From Tetrahymena thermophila SB210 (lineage: Eukaryota; Ciliophora; Oligohymenophorea; Hymenostomatida; Tetrahymenidae): DNA of 64,000 bases. Positions 24,625 through 36,807 of this stretch are shown here, in pieces. Made by a program: the position numbers and the translations under genes. Location: the NCBI RefSeq assembly GCF_000189635.1, contig NW_002476559.1, forward strand, positions 496,001 to 560,000. The letters are read 5' to 3'. The notes beneath the pieces are model-generated. The model was not told the DNA's origin and did not search any database. It saw nothing but the letters and a program-made list of their open reading frames with translations. Every line of letters begins with the position of its first letter. Positions within the stretch are counted from its first letter, which is position 1.

Positions 24625-27600
24625 TCATTTCAAGGCATGGAGGTTTCTCAGCTAGTTTTTAACATTAGAAATCTCTTATGAATATTGTCGTATCCTCTCT
24701 TCGAGTTCCTGCTTTTAAATTATTATCAAACTGCTTTTTCTTTTGCTTTCTTCGAGTTTCAATAGCTCACTTTCAGCCTAGATTATTTAAATGATTTAAT
24801 TTGAATAAATTTTACAAAAATTAAATTTATTTTTGTTACTAATTTCTTTTTCTATAACAACTGATTAAGTAGCAAGTCAAGATCTTTTATTCTTTGTGTA
24901 TTACTTACATATGCATTTTCGTTTACAGATGTTACTCCGATAGGAATATATTATGGCTAGTTTTATAGTTTTTATTTTTCTTCTTCAATATCTTGATAAA
25001 AGAGGTAATCATGATTATGATTAGGAGGAATGTTTTGCTTGATATTTTTTGGAGGTGGAGAACTAAATCTATTATTATCTACCTGCTGATTCTAATTTTG
25101 TTTATACTAGTTTAAACTTTCTTAATTATGCTACTATTACTTAGAAATTTATTGTTGATTATGACTGTTACTTTCACTTTTATTGCTAGCATAATTTTAA
25201 ATATTATGATGGGGATGATGCTAATTAGGATTTATATTTTAGTTTTAGCTATAATAGTTACTATTTTATTAATAAGATTATCTTAGCTATTAGCTAGCAT
25301 ATTATTAGTTATGTTCATCAGTATTTCTAGATCTTTAATGTTACTCATGGTGCTATTCTGATTATTTTACTGTTTTTTCATTTTTATCTACTCTACCGTG
25401 ACTACCTCCATGTATTTATTTAACAGTATTTTAATTTACTGCATATTAAGTCATTAATTCTAATTGCTTTTGCTAAAAGTCTCTCTCTAATTTATGCTAT
25501 TTTTCTAACATCTAATGTTCTAATAATCTCTATTAATATTCTAACTCACTCTCGTTACGATACTTAGGTGGACTTTGCTATTTAATTGTCTTAGTAACAT
25601 TTTAAGAAGGCTTCTAAGAATTAAATTGTTTATTTAATTTTTCTGCCTCTTCCAAACGCACTGATAAATAATCATTTCTTTCCTACTATAGCTATTAATT
25701 TATTTATTTATTTGTTTATGTGGTAAATTTATATAATTTGAAAAGTAAATTATTTACTTCAAGTTGCTATGAAGTTGCTATCAAATTACTCTTGAGTTCA
25801 CTTATTTCTAGCTGCAGCTTTTCAATTGTGGTATTGTGATGTTTGTTAGAGACGTAATTAGTTTGCTATTAACTTTATTCTATCTTTTAGTTGTAAATTT
25901 GATTCTAGTGAATTACAACTTGATTGTCTGATTTTTCAAGTTTCTGCTTTAAAATTTGTATCTCACTGAATAAACGGAGATTATCTTAGTTGTAATTTTA
26001 CAACTTTGCTTGCAGCTGTTTATTTTCACTGATTAGATAATTGAATTCAGCTACTTATTCATTTTTTTATCTTTATATGTCATCTTGAGCTTATTTTGAT
26101 TTACTTAAATTGATACTATTTTCAATAAATAAATAAAAAATCATTTTTAGAAATTCTATTTTTATTAAAATTTACTTTAAATTTTATATTTCAATCCTGT
26201 AACTCTCAGATGTAGCTAAAAGTTTACGAATTTCTTCGCTCTTAGAAGAAATTACTGAATTTTTTTCTTATATTTAATTTTATTGATCTTTAATGATTTG
26301 TTCTTAATCCCTTACTTGCTACTCGTATTAATTAGAATTATTCATTTCTTAAAGCAACCTAGTTCTTAAATTTTCTAAATCTTGTCTTAAATTATAATTC
26401 TTGTTTTATTCTTCCTAGAGTTAAATACTTTTTTATTACATGACCTCACTTTACTGCATACTTTACTATTTATTTAATTTATTAATTTATAAAATGTTTG
26501 TGCTTGTTTGTCAAAAATTACTCCTTAATTTTCAAATGTGGGACTTTTAAGAGGAGAGCTAAAAGTATTCATCATCACTTGCTACTGCTATTAAGAAGAG
26601 TTAATTTGAAAATCCTAAATTTGCTTCTCGTATTCACTAATAGCCTAGCTTGCTTATTCTAAATAAATTACATTTTATATTTATTACGATAAAACCCTAA
26701 GCTTTAAAATAAATTTTATTTACATAACTAGAATTATAAATTCTCTATGGTCAACTTTAGCTATGAGTTTTCTTGTCTGTATTACTAAAAAATAAAATTA
26801 TTTTTATTTGGATTGCTAAAAAAATAAGTAAATAAATAAATAAATACTCTATTTCTGTTCATTTCAACCATAAGCTTATTATTTGATTCAAATAGTTTCA
26901 TTTTTAGGATATAGAGCTCATTGCCTTGTAAATTTTGATCTAAAACTGTAGCAATCACCTTAGGATCTACAAAGCTTGTGCTATTTTATAGTGAAGGTAG
27001 ATTATTATTGGTCTACAAAGGCAAAATAGAATAGCTATCATTCAAACTTTCTCCATTAAGATATTTCTAGTAATACTTTGAGTGTTTTATCAATTCTATA
27101 TTACCTGGAGAGTCTAGTAAATGCTTTTTTTGATATTCAGCATGTTCATCATCTGTTATTTATTTCATAAGATACTCATAAAATTTGTTGAAAAATATAT
27201 TCAAAAAATAAGCAGTTTCAAAGATATGAATGGAATCTTTTAAATATAACATGCGAATTTGTTAAATTGATTAATAAATTACATGGATTGTTTTAATTTA
27301 CTGAAACATTTGCTTGAGAAGTTTCTAGCTAACTCTCATCTTGCTTGATCTATCTAACTAATGATTTGGAATGATCATCCATTATATTGCTTACATTATC
27401 TAATTAGCTAGTTAAGCTTTCACTGGCATTCTTTATATGCTTAGCTTTGTCAGAGTTTTTCTAATTTGATTTAATATTCTTCTGTTAGCCATCGAAATAA
27501 TGTTTCTATGGACGATTCTAATTCTAGTCAGAAGACTCATCTAATTGATAATTTGATTCGCTTTCTTAATACTATTACAATCCAGCATTTCTTGGTGAAG

Positions 27601-28171
27601 TTTTGTATTCAATAAATTATTAAGGTTAATTATATCTCTTCTACTAAATGTTTTATTTATATTCCTAATTTTTTTCTTAACTCATTTGCTTGTACTATTA
27701 TTAATATTGCTCATCATTATCTAGTTCATCATATTATTTTTTATGTCCATCATTTATTATCTATTCATCATAATGGTCCTCTTCTGTTTGCTCTCTAATA
27801 TGACTTTCTTGAATTTAATATTGTTTAAAATTAGCTTTTTAAGGTTGCTCATGCTAAATTTAATTTTAAATTTCCTGCATTTTGCCTTAATAATTTATAA
27901 CAGCCTAATTAATTCCTTCCATTTATTATCTGGCACTGTTTTATAAGTTATAAGCTTAGTCTTCATTATTATCATCATCACCTTATTCGTGCTCTCCTTA
28001 TTCATCGTACTCTTCATCATGGTGGTCATTCTCATCAATATCCTATTGTTGCTACTCATTCTAATCGTGATAGTATTCATCGTTTATCTCTATGGGACCA
28101 ATTTCTTGATTGTCTTGCATATAATCTTGATTAACTAAAATATTTTCTTGATGGTTTGGATTGTTGCTCAT
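24625..28171 (-). CDS. Gln-rich coiled-coil protein, unknown function
   Basis: Reading down the minus strand from ATG 28171, eight exons are separated by introns at 27237-27282, 26785-26847, 26659-26723, 26466-26521, 26116-26175, 25692-25757 and 24778-24839, giving 1042 residues. Residues 1-290 are acidic, rich in Gln, Asn, His and Asp, with 'DENDHHDEEYDE' near 45-56. A more ordered segment follows ('IHIFETAYFLNIFFNKFYEY', about 300-320). Coiled coils with clear heptads fill about 400-700, for example 'QENSQLKLTIENLQFQL' and 'EIRKLLATSESYRIEIQNLK'. An Asn/Gln/His-rich linker and a last helix ('LKLEESKRKSS' region) end at TGA 24627-24625. No membrane or catalytic motif. It lies head-to-tail with the CEP70-like gene and shares its style, which suggests but does not prove a centrosomal or cortical scaffold. 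Intron 6 could also be read through in frame. Confidence 0.72.
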
Positions 28172-28808
28172 TATAAATAATTTAAATTAAGATGCAAAAA
28201 TTTGACTGATTCTTTTCTAAGATTTGTCAATTTGTGATAAATTTTATTGTTTGCTTAAAAAAAATTATAATTAATTACGCTTATATTGTAAAAAAACAAA
28301 CAATTAATATTAAGCATTAAATAAATTAAACAAGTTAACTTGCTGATTTCAAATAAACTAGATCTAAATTAGATTTATTTATTTATTTATTAATTTAAGT
28401 TAATATTCAAAATTAATTAGTTATTTATTTTAAAAAATAAAAACTAAATATTTTAAAATAAAACAATAAAAATAAATAGCTTTTTTGTGTAAATTTTATA
28501 AAAATAAATTTTATTTATTTGTTCTAAAATACATAGAAGCAATTCAGTTTAAATTATTTTAAAAGATTGTTTAATTAATTAATTTTGTAAAACTTTGTAT
28601 ATTTTTTAATTGAAATAGTTGCAAATGAGTAGCATTACAGCAGCAAGTAACATGAAATTTAACAGTGAAAATTATTTGCCATTAAGCTTCATATAGTTAA
28701 TATGAAAGAGTTTATTTAAAAGTAACTAAAATACTTTAGCTATTTGAGTAATAAGCTTAAAATATTTTGGTTCTTTGGAATTATTTAGTTACTATAAAGC
28801 TATTTTAA
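28172..28808. other. AT-rich spacer
   Basis: Promoter side of the Gln-rich coiled-coil gene and 3' end of the next minus-strand gene. No open frame or structured element seen. Confidence 0.55.
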
Positions 28809-29907
28809 TCAGTTCCATAAAACAAGAGGAGAAGTAGTTTCAACAAATTCTCCCTTTTTGGATTTTTCGATGTGCTCCTTTTCAAGTTGAATAAACTTGG
28901 CTTGTTAATCTCTAAGGAAAATTTCAGGTCTGTAAATCAATCTGAAGGGTCTACCAATATTAGCAAAAGATAAAGTAACCTTATCAGTAGGGTGGATATT
29001 AGACCATACTCCGTTGACAGCACCCTGTACAATTTTTTTAATAAAATATGAGTTATGAAATCTCATCTAAATAAGATATTAAATATATTCATTCGAAAGT
29101 TCTTTTGGTTTTATTCTAACAATATTTTTATCATAGAATCAATCAAATACTTTCTTATATAAAATAGTATTTGTTTGTTTCTACTAAATAATAGAAATAA
29201 ATACTTTATCAGTAATATTTATAAATTAAATCACTGAATCTAAATCAAACCATTGACAATGAATTATTTTCTTAAATTAAGCTAAAATATTAATATCATC
29301 TAATTCTATTTTTATTTATTTTGGTTTGATATCAATACTTATTATATATAATCAACCATTAAAGCAATTCTGTTGTTTAATAATTCATTTTGCAAAATAT
29401 TCTCCTTTGATAGAATTGCTAAATATAACTTTATTCCCTATTGCTAAATCCTTAAAACTTTTCCTTAAATTCTTCATATGTTCATCCATTAATTATAATA
29501 GGATACAATAAATCTAATTAATTAATATTTTTATAATTTTTTAGCTTTTTACCTTAGCAAGATACCAAGCGGGGTAGGTAAATAATAAAGCAGGAATAAC
29601 CCATGAAGCCTTAATATGTCTCAAGGTTCTGCTTCTTTGCTTAGCGTCTTATAAGCTTAAAAAGTTAAAATAAGATTTAAAATAGAATTTATAAAAACAA
29701 AAGAATAGCTTAATTAATTGAGAAATTAATATTTGCAATGTGGTATTTTATAAAAGTAAAAAAATGATGCTTTCCAAAGGTTATAAATTTTTTAGAATCA
29801 AATTTCATAAATATTTACAGAGCGTAGTTGATGACTTTTTGAACAGATTCTTGAGGAGTCAAGTTCTTTCTATTTGATAATAGAACATTTTCAAATTAGT
29901 GAGTCAT
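28809..29907 (-). CDS. small one-helix membrane protein, unknown
   Basis: Exons 29819-29907, 29553-29655 and 28809-29024 (minus strand) give 135 residues. Residues 1-45 are polar; a single hydrophobic helix with aromatic and Pro residues ('SWVIPALLFTYPAWYLA') spans about 48-64. The C-terminal ~70 residues are hydrophilic, ending 'ETTSPLVLWN'. Base and codon use is less AT-rich than the surroundings, typical of a well-expressed gene. The size and single helix resemble accessory subunits of ciliate mitochondrial complexes, but I cannot name one. The second intron (29025-29552, 528 nt) is unusually long and contains a short open frame in the same orientation. Frame and donor/acceptor choice are supported by the continuous hydrophobic helix across the second exon. 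Confidence 0.75.
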
Positions 29908-31998
29908 TTTATAACAATTTGCCTTTGCTTCTATTTATTACTTGATAAATACTAAGATTTGAATTATATATCTAAAAATTATCAAGTAAGAAATGCATCA
30001 ATAAAACAAGCTTTTATTTTTTTCTCCTTTTAAGATTGATTCTTTTCAATATCAATAATATGATGTATGTATATGTATATTTTATTATTTATTCATTCAC
30101 TTAATAATAAAAATAGTATCTCATTCATTCTAAATATCATTCTAATATCTTGCTCTACAATATTTCTTGTTTACTTTCATTCTTTTTACAAATGAAGCTA
30201 TATTCATTTTATACATTCTTAATTTATTTATAAACTCCTTATCAAACTCTTATCATTATTTCTAAATAAGATTTTTTTCTCTCAACAAAGAACGTAAAAA
30301 TATTATTTTATTTAATCTTTATTTAACTCTAGCTAAATTTTGCTGAATTTTTTTTTTCAATAGAAAATTTAATTTAAAAAAATAATTTTTTTTTTAATTT
30401 GACTAAAGAATAAAATATAATTAATTAATTATTTCAAAATCCTAAATTTTTATTGAAAGATATTTATTTATTTAATTTAATATTTAAATACATTTTACAA
30501 CTATTTTAGATAAAATATTGCAGAGTAAAATATGATTTGGAATTCAAAGAGTTATATATATAATAAATAAAATTTGCTTTAATTATCAAAAATTATGAAA
30601 ATAATTTGAGCACTATGATTTTAATTATTTTTACACAAAATATAAAACCTTATTGGTTTATTTCTGAAAATGGCATGCTTTGTGATCGATTGAACTTAAA
30701 TTTATTTCTAATTTATATTATTATAAGTAGCAAAAATTAATTTTAAGCTAATCAAAAATATATTTACAAAATAAATGAATAATAAATGAATTGATAAAAA
30801 TTAATATTAGAAATTTAATTATTTTTAAAACATTTAACCCAATAATTAACGAATTTTGAAAGAAGTCTAAAATTTGATAAAAAAAGTAAGTAAATTTGTT
30901 GTAAATTTTATTTTTGCAGTATAAAAATATTTTTTTTAATTTGAGAAATAAATAAATTATAAAAAGAAAATAAATATTTTTATATATTATAAAAACTAAT
31001 AAATAAAATTTTTGGCTCTTTTATTACATAATTTTGCTTTTTATTTTAGATAAACAGTTTTTAACAAAAATTGAATGTACTGATGAAAAAAATTTCATTA
31101 AACAAACAATTTTAAAAAAATTGATATTACAAAAAGCATATAAAAATAATACATTTAAACAAATATTTTTGTAAGATATTAATTGAAGTTTTGCAAAGTA
31201 TTTTTAATATCTTACATTGAAATGCTTTATAACAGATAATTAATAATTTGATTTGAGTTAAAAACCAAATTACTCATTATAAAAAGTAAGTACTTTACCA
31301 CACCTTTACATATATCTCTAAGCTTTATGCTTAATATTCATTTAAAAAATTAAATAAAATGAATGGATATTTTATGATTAATTTAAATATATTTATAATA
31401 AAAAACAATAGATTGTTAATATGTTTTGTAAATCAAATATCGTAATTTGTAAGCGCTTCTTAAATTAGCTGAAATGGATTATAAAGCAAAACAAAACAAG
31501 AAAATTTGTGAATAAATAATCAAACAAGCGAATAAATTTAATAAAATTTTAAAAATTGATATAAATTTATAAATAAATATTTTTTAAAATAAGAAATGAA
31601 TAATACAATTTTAAATATGTTTTTGGTTAGTTAGTTAGTTAGTTATTTATTTATTTATTAATTAATTTGAGAGGAGTTAGGAGTAAATTAAACAAGAAAT
31701 TATTTATTTATTTATAGTTATTGATTACCAATTAGAGGCAAAAACAATTTTTTATTTTTTTTCTTAGATTTTTAATTTTGTTTTTAATTTCTTATTGCTT
31801 GGTAATAAATTAATAATCTTAATTCTGCCAAGTATCTATCTTTATTAAAAAATCTTATTTTATTTATTTAGCTTTTAACTCATTTAATCAATCAATTTGT
31901 TTTTTTTTTCTATTTTATGATTCCCTTAAATAAATTATTACCATTTATTAATTCCTTTTTCTATCGTCAAATTTATTTGTAATAGCTGATTTTCTTAA
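29908..31998. other. AT-rich spacer between minus-strand genes
   Basis: About 2.1 kb, the longest gene-free stretch here. No frame with coding composition on either strand, no RNA-like element recognised; GTTA/ATTT runs near 31626-31662. Confidence 0.6.
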
Positions 31999-34275
31999 TC
32001 AAGCATTTGTGGAGAGTGAAATTGATTCTGAGGATGGAATTCTTTTTACTTGGGGTGAATTTTCATTTTATTTAGGGACACTGAATAGTGAACTAGATTG
32101 GTTAAAGGAACTTATATGAATATTTTTAATCGAAGGACTGCCTACACTACTGGGACTGTTTTAGCCACACTTTTGATCAAAATAGACTTTGGTGTTTTTG
32201 GTTAGTTTCATATCTTTAAATACTGAATTTAAAATAGTTGAGGAGGTTGGATTTTTTCTATCGTTGTTAATTTAAGCAGAGAGAGGTGGTGTAAGAGTAT
32301 TTGAAATGCTAGAATGAGATGCTGCCATAGGAGTAGATGAGGCGGATGAAGAATTAGAGTTGGCAGTAAACTAATTATTAATTTAGTTATTTGAGTATTA
32401 AGAAAATGAGCTGAATGAAGGAGTAGTTGATACAGTAGAATTTATGCTGTTATTAGGGTTGTTGTAAATCCCATTTTAATTAGTGCTTGGTTTATTAGAA
32501 TTCAAGCTTTTAGCTTGAGGACTAGAAAATACTTGAGATTTATTAGAATTATTTAAATTTTATTTAAATGCAGAGTAAAATTTGTTAAAAGAGTTAGATT
32601 TCTGTCTTGTTTAATTAGAGAATGATGGATATATATTATATTATGAAGAAGTAGAAAAATTTATTTAGTTTATAAAAGAACTAGGATTTTATTATTATTG
32701 ATATTTACATTAAGGATATTAAAGTGAGAATCCAGCATCAGATAAAGTAGAATAAGATTCTCCTGTTTGGTTCGACACATTGAATTGAACCTTTTTGATT
32801 ATTCCTGTTAGCGATTAGCTTCTTTTCAGCTAGCCTCTGTTTAAATATAAGCTAGGAGAAGACTAAGCTTGTTTCTCAAGCACAGGAATCGAATTGCTAC
32901 TAAACTAATAGTCTTTAGTAAAGCTGCTAAAACTCTGTAATTGAAGGTTCATATCTCTATTTGATAAGACGTTTTGAGTTGAAGGCGTATTTGTTGCAGT
33001 TGTGTTACTATTAACAGGAGTATTATTTATTAATTGATATTATTACTAAGGATGTATTTTTTACTAGCTTAAGTGTTGATAAGATTACTCGCTGAAATAG
33101 TTATTTACATTGTAATTACTTGGAAGGACAGTGAGACTGTTTGAACGTTAGTGAGGTAATTGAATTTGTCTTAAAATATTACTGTTTTAATCGTTAAGTA
33201 AATTACTTTGATAATTTAACTGGCTACTTTCTCCATCTAGATTTATATTTTAGAGCTCCATTTTATTTTCTAGAAAAGTATTAAATTTAGGTGTTGTTTT
33301 CTTAAGAATGCTTTTTAATAGATGATGTTTTTAAGACTTAACTTCGATAATTAAATTTTCACTTGCAAAGCCAACACTTGAAGTGTTATCATCTTCATCG
33401 TCATCACCTATACTGCCTTCGTGACTACAATCGCTTTCAATAGATTGGTCATCATCATCATGATCATCGTGTTCATGCTAGTTTAACTTAGTAAACTGCT
33501 TTAACAAATTTTTTCTCATGTTTATTCTTTTTTCTACGGGAGATGATTGTTCAGATTCAACTTCTGACTCGCTCTCGCTGTTGTGCATTTTTTCTATTTT
33601 ACCTTCAATTTTCAAATTATGGAATTTAGAGCCAAGTTTGGTTTACAATTGCTTGTCAAAATTCATTTCTATCGGCTTAATTGGAACGATGGATGCTCTT
33701 TTCCTTAAATCCATGTTAGCAAACTGCAGAATTAATGGTGAAGGAGATGAAGTAGATACTTCAGAATGAGTCTCCTATGTATAATTTAAGTTTGGACTAT
33801 TAATATCTTTGTTATTGTTGTTTAAAGCTTATACTTATTATATAGTAGATTCTTTATTCTAACCAGTGATAATATTTTAAAAATTAATATCTGATTTTAA
33901 ATCTTCTAATTTATGGCATCTTAAAGATCTAGTTTATTGGCGTTTCTTCTAGGATAATTCGCGTAGGAATTCATCAATAGATTTGTCAGTTACTTTCATA
34001 TTTTACTTCAAGGAGCTAGAGTTTGGAGATTAAAATACTTATGTCTCTTGATCAGATTTTTATGAAGGAATTATAGAGCTAAATGAAGAAAAAAGTGATG
34101 GCTGTTAAGGTAGCTGTTTTTATACAATAGTTTGTGCTTGCTAGGGAAGACTAGCATAAATAATTTAATTAGAGTAAGATCTCTAATGAAATCCTCTGTA
34201 AGTGTTCATAGAAGGATTAGCGATACTCATTTAGTCGCGATTGAGAGGGGAAGATTCCACAAATGAGGAGGCCAT
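31999..34275 (-). CDS. disordered Ser/Asn/Gln-rich protein with a PP1-docking-like motif
   Basis: A single frame of 759 codons (758 residues) from ATG 34275-34273 to TGA 32001-31999, without introns. It is rich in Ser, Asn, Thr and Gln throughout and has no predicted fold or membrane segment. An acidic block ('HDDDDQSIESD' and 'GDDDEDD') lies near 275-305, just before a basic helix ('KHHLLKSILKKTTPKF'). At about 505 the stretch 'IIKKVQFNVSN' contains K-V-x-F, the RVxF pattern by which many regulators bind protein phosphatase 1; this is a pattern match only. Many SP/TP dipeptides suggest phosphorylation. Base composition is less AT-rich than the flanks, which supports real coding sequence. Possibly a signalling or cell-cycle regulator; function unknown. 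Confidence 0.8.
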
Positions 34276-36086
34276 TGAATAAAATTGATTTATTTATATA
34301 TTAAAAAGAGATTTTATTTATCTATAAATTTATTATTGTTTCTGCCTTGAAAGTTACTACGAGGCTTTCAAATATGAATATTCAAAGAAGACTGAATTGA
34401 ATTGAATTTAATTTAATTATTTATGTTTGAATGTATTTAATTCTTTTTGCTTTTTCTTAATTTGTTTTCTGTATTTTTTTTTTTTTTTGATTAATATATC
34501 TCAAATTATTAAATATAAAAATTTATCTTTCTTTTATTTATAAACTGTGGATCTATTATCATGCTTGCTTTTTGCTTGATTATTTGCAAACTAAAAAGTG
34601 CTCATTTATTTATATTGTTTTGCATATTTATCATTCTTACAGTTCATATTTCTTTCTTTATTTATTATCATTGATTCATTCATTTTAATTTTCTTACTTA
34701 TTTCTTTTCTTTATTTCAATTAATAATTTTCTTCTTAGTATTTGCTTACAGTCTCTATTTTAGATATTCTTTATGTAAATTTACTGGCATTTTGATCACC
34801 TTCAATTTAAATCACCAATCTTTTTAGATTTATTATCAATTTGACTATTAATTTTCAAATAAGATCAGCTAATTCACCTTACATTTTTTTTTTCTATTAA
34901 TTTCCAATTGTGAAATTCTATTTATTTTTTTTCAACTAAAGGAAATTATTTTTTTTGCCTGTTATTTGAAATATTAAAATTGTAAGATTTCATTGTTAAA
35001 AAATTCTCTATATTAATTTTTAGCTTGAATTAAAATAGTAGTTTTCTGTAGATTGATTTCCTTATATCTTTTTGTTAACCTTATTGCAAAAGCTTTATAA
35101 AATCAATTATTAATCAATACCGGCGTCTTCAAAAATAACCAGTGTCGCTACCAAGAAAACAGTAAAAGATTATCAAAAGTTTTTAAAATTTAAATTCTTT
35201 AAAAATTCATAAAGGCATTTTGTTTTATTATTTTTTATTCTATGAGTTTACATTTATTTATCTCATTTTTAAAAATAAAAAAACTTAAGCAAAATTTAGT
35301 TTAGAATCAAGCAATATTTTTAATTAATGATTATTAAGATATTTCTGCTGAAAAATCTAGCAATCTTTTATCTTGTTTGAATGGTTAGAGTTGGAATTTA
35401 CTCATTATTAGCATAAAATATTTTATAAATAAACAAAATCCTCTAAAATGACTTGCTTGTTAATTTTTCAACAAAACTGAATAACGATGATTAAATAACT
35501 GTTAAAATCTATTTTAATTTATTTGCTAAACTGAGGTCATATTATAAGTAGAAAAGGCTCGTTTATTTGATGGTTAAGTTATCAAATTTGAAGATTCCCC
35601 ACATAATTTAATCTAAAAAAAAAGGAAATTATATTTTTAACTAGAATAGTATCGAAAGATAAATATTATGGGCTAAATTGATTTATTGAAATAGAAGATA
35701 CTTTTTTGCCTCAAACTAAATTATTTTGTTCTATAATGATGAATCATAAATTTAATATATGAGGTATTTGATAAAAATGTCAGCCAGTAGAGGCTTGGTA
35801 ATATAATACATATATAATTCTATAACTATCCAAATTATTGCAAAGCATTATCTACTAAATTTAATAAACAAAAAACATTTTAATTAATTTAATAAATTTT
35901 TTTAAATTCTAATTTATTTTAAATTTTTAGGCATTATAATTTTTATAATTAACGTTAGATTCATATTTATATAAACATTTTATTCATTAAAATTAAGCTT
36001 CTTAGTTGCTTTAATTCTAATTCAACTGAATACTTAATTTATTTATCTATTAAAACTTCTAATATTTTTTAAAAATATTCATTTAT
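34276..36086. other. AT-rich spacer with one GC-richer island
   Basis: Mostly A/T-rich. The exception is a short GC-richer island at 35117-35156, listed separately. No complete gene found. Confidence 0.55.
35117..35156. other. GC-richer island in spacer, possible exon or small RNA
   Basis: About 40 nt with roughly 50% G+C in a region that is otherwise under 20%. Frames without TGA cross it on both strands, but neither has an ATG in a good position. It matches no snRNA, tRNA or 5S rRNA that I know. It may be a small RNA gene or an exon of a gene I could not assemble. Confidence 0.35.
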
Positions 36087-36224
36087 TCAGTCTTAGCTAA
36101 TTTGGAAAGAGGAGTTTTAGCAGTGGAAAAGACACTGAACTCTATTGTGAGTCAACTTGAGTATTCCTGATGAGCAAAATTTACAAGTGCAGTGACATTC
36201 GTCAAACAAACCTCCTTAAGACAT
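36087..36224 (-). CDS. 45-residue Cys/His-rich protein or terminal exon
   Basis: ATG 36224-36222 to TGA 36089-36087 gives 45 residues with six Cys and three His. The pattern is C-x-C-x-C-x2-C (residues 10-17), then C-x3-C-Q (31-36). The same pattern with nearly the same spacing occurs near the 3' end of the zinc-finger gene immediately upstream (+ strand about 37270-37350). The segment is clearly less AT-rich than its flanks, which supports coding. It could be a free-standing small metal-binding protein. Alternatively it is the last exon of the zinc-finger gene: an AG acceptor just upstream (revcomp of about 36240) would join it in phase 0 to a donor near 37246, through an intron of about 1 kb. 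Confidence 0.55.
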
Positions 36225-36807
36225 ATTGACTTCTTATTTAATCTGATTTAATAAAAATACAAATAGATTATTATATATCTCTAAAAGCAAATTTATATAA
36301 GTTAGAAAAAAAATTTTTGTTTTATCAATTCATTAGGCATTAATTATTAATTTGATTCAGTAGGTAGTTCTTTTTTTCTATCAATTTTATTTAATTAATT
36401 ATAAAATTCATATATAAAATCAGGTTTTATTTGAGTTTTTCGTTTTAAACCTAATCTTGAAGTAGATTTTTTCCAATTTTAAAATAAAAAATCTATTCAT
36501 GCTTTCTTAATTTTTTAGCAAAACTATAAATAAAAAAGCAACTATCAAAGCTATTTTTAATAATACATGTAATTAATCTATATTAACCTTATTTCAGTAT
36601 TATCTGCTAATTTAGATTTGCAGTATTAATTGGTTAATAATAGTAAAAACTTGATGACAAAATGCATTAAATCCTTTGTATTTTTTAAAGTTGTTTAATT
36701 TTGGAAATAAACTATCTCACAATTAATAAGATAAGATAAATACAACTTGAAAATAGATTTTAATTGTCTAAAAATATTAAATTGTAATCATTAATATTTA
36801 TGTTACA
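36225..36807. other. AT-rich spacer or long intron
   Basis: No coding signal. It is either the promoter of the small Cys-rich ORF or part of a ~1-kb intron if that ORF is the terminal exon of the zinc-finger gene. Confidence 0.45.

Noticed and set aside
36087-36240. C/D-box snoRNA reading of the Cys-rich ORF region
   Set aside because: A TGATGA and CTGA occur, but in the wrong order and spacing; the cysteine pattern shared with the neighbouring gene favours coding.
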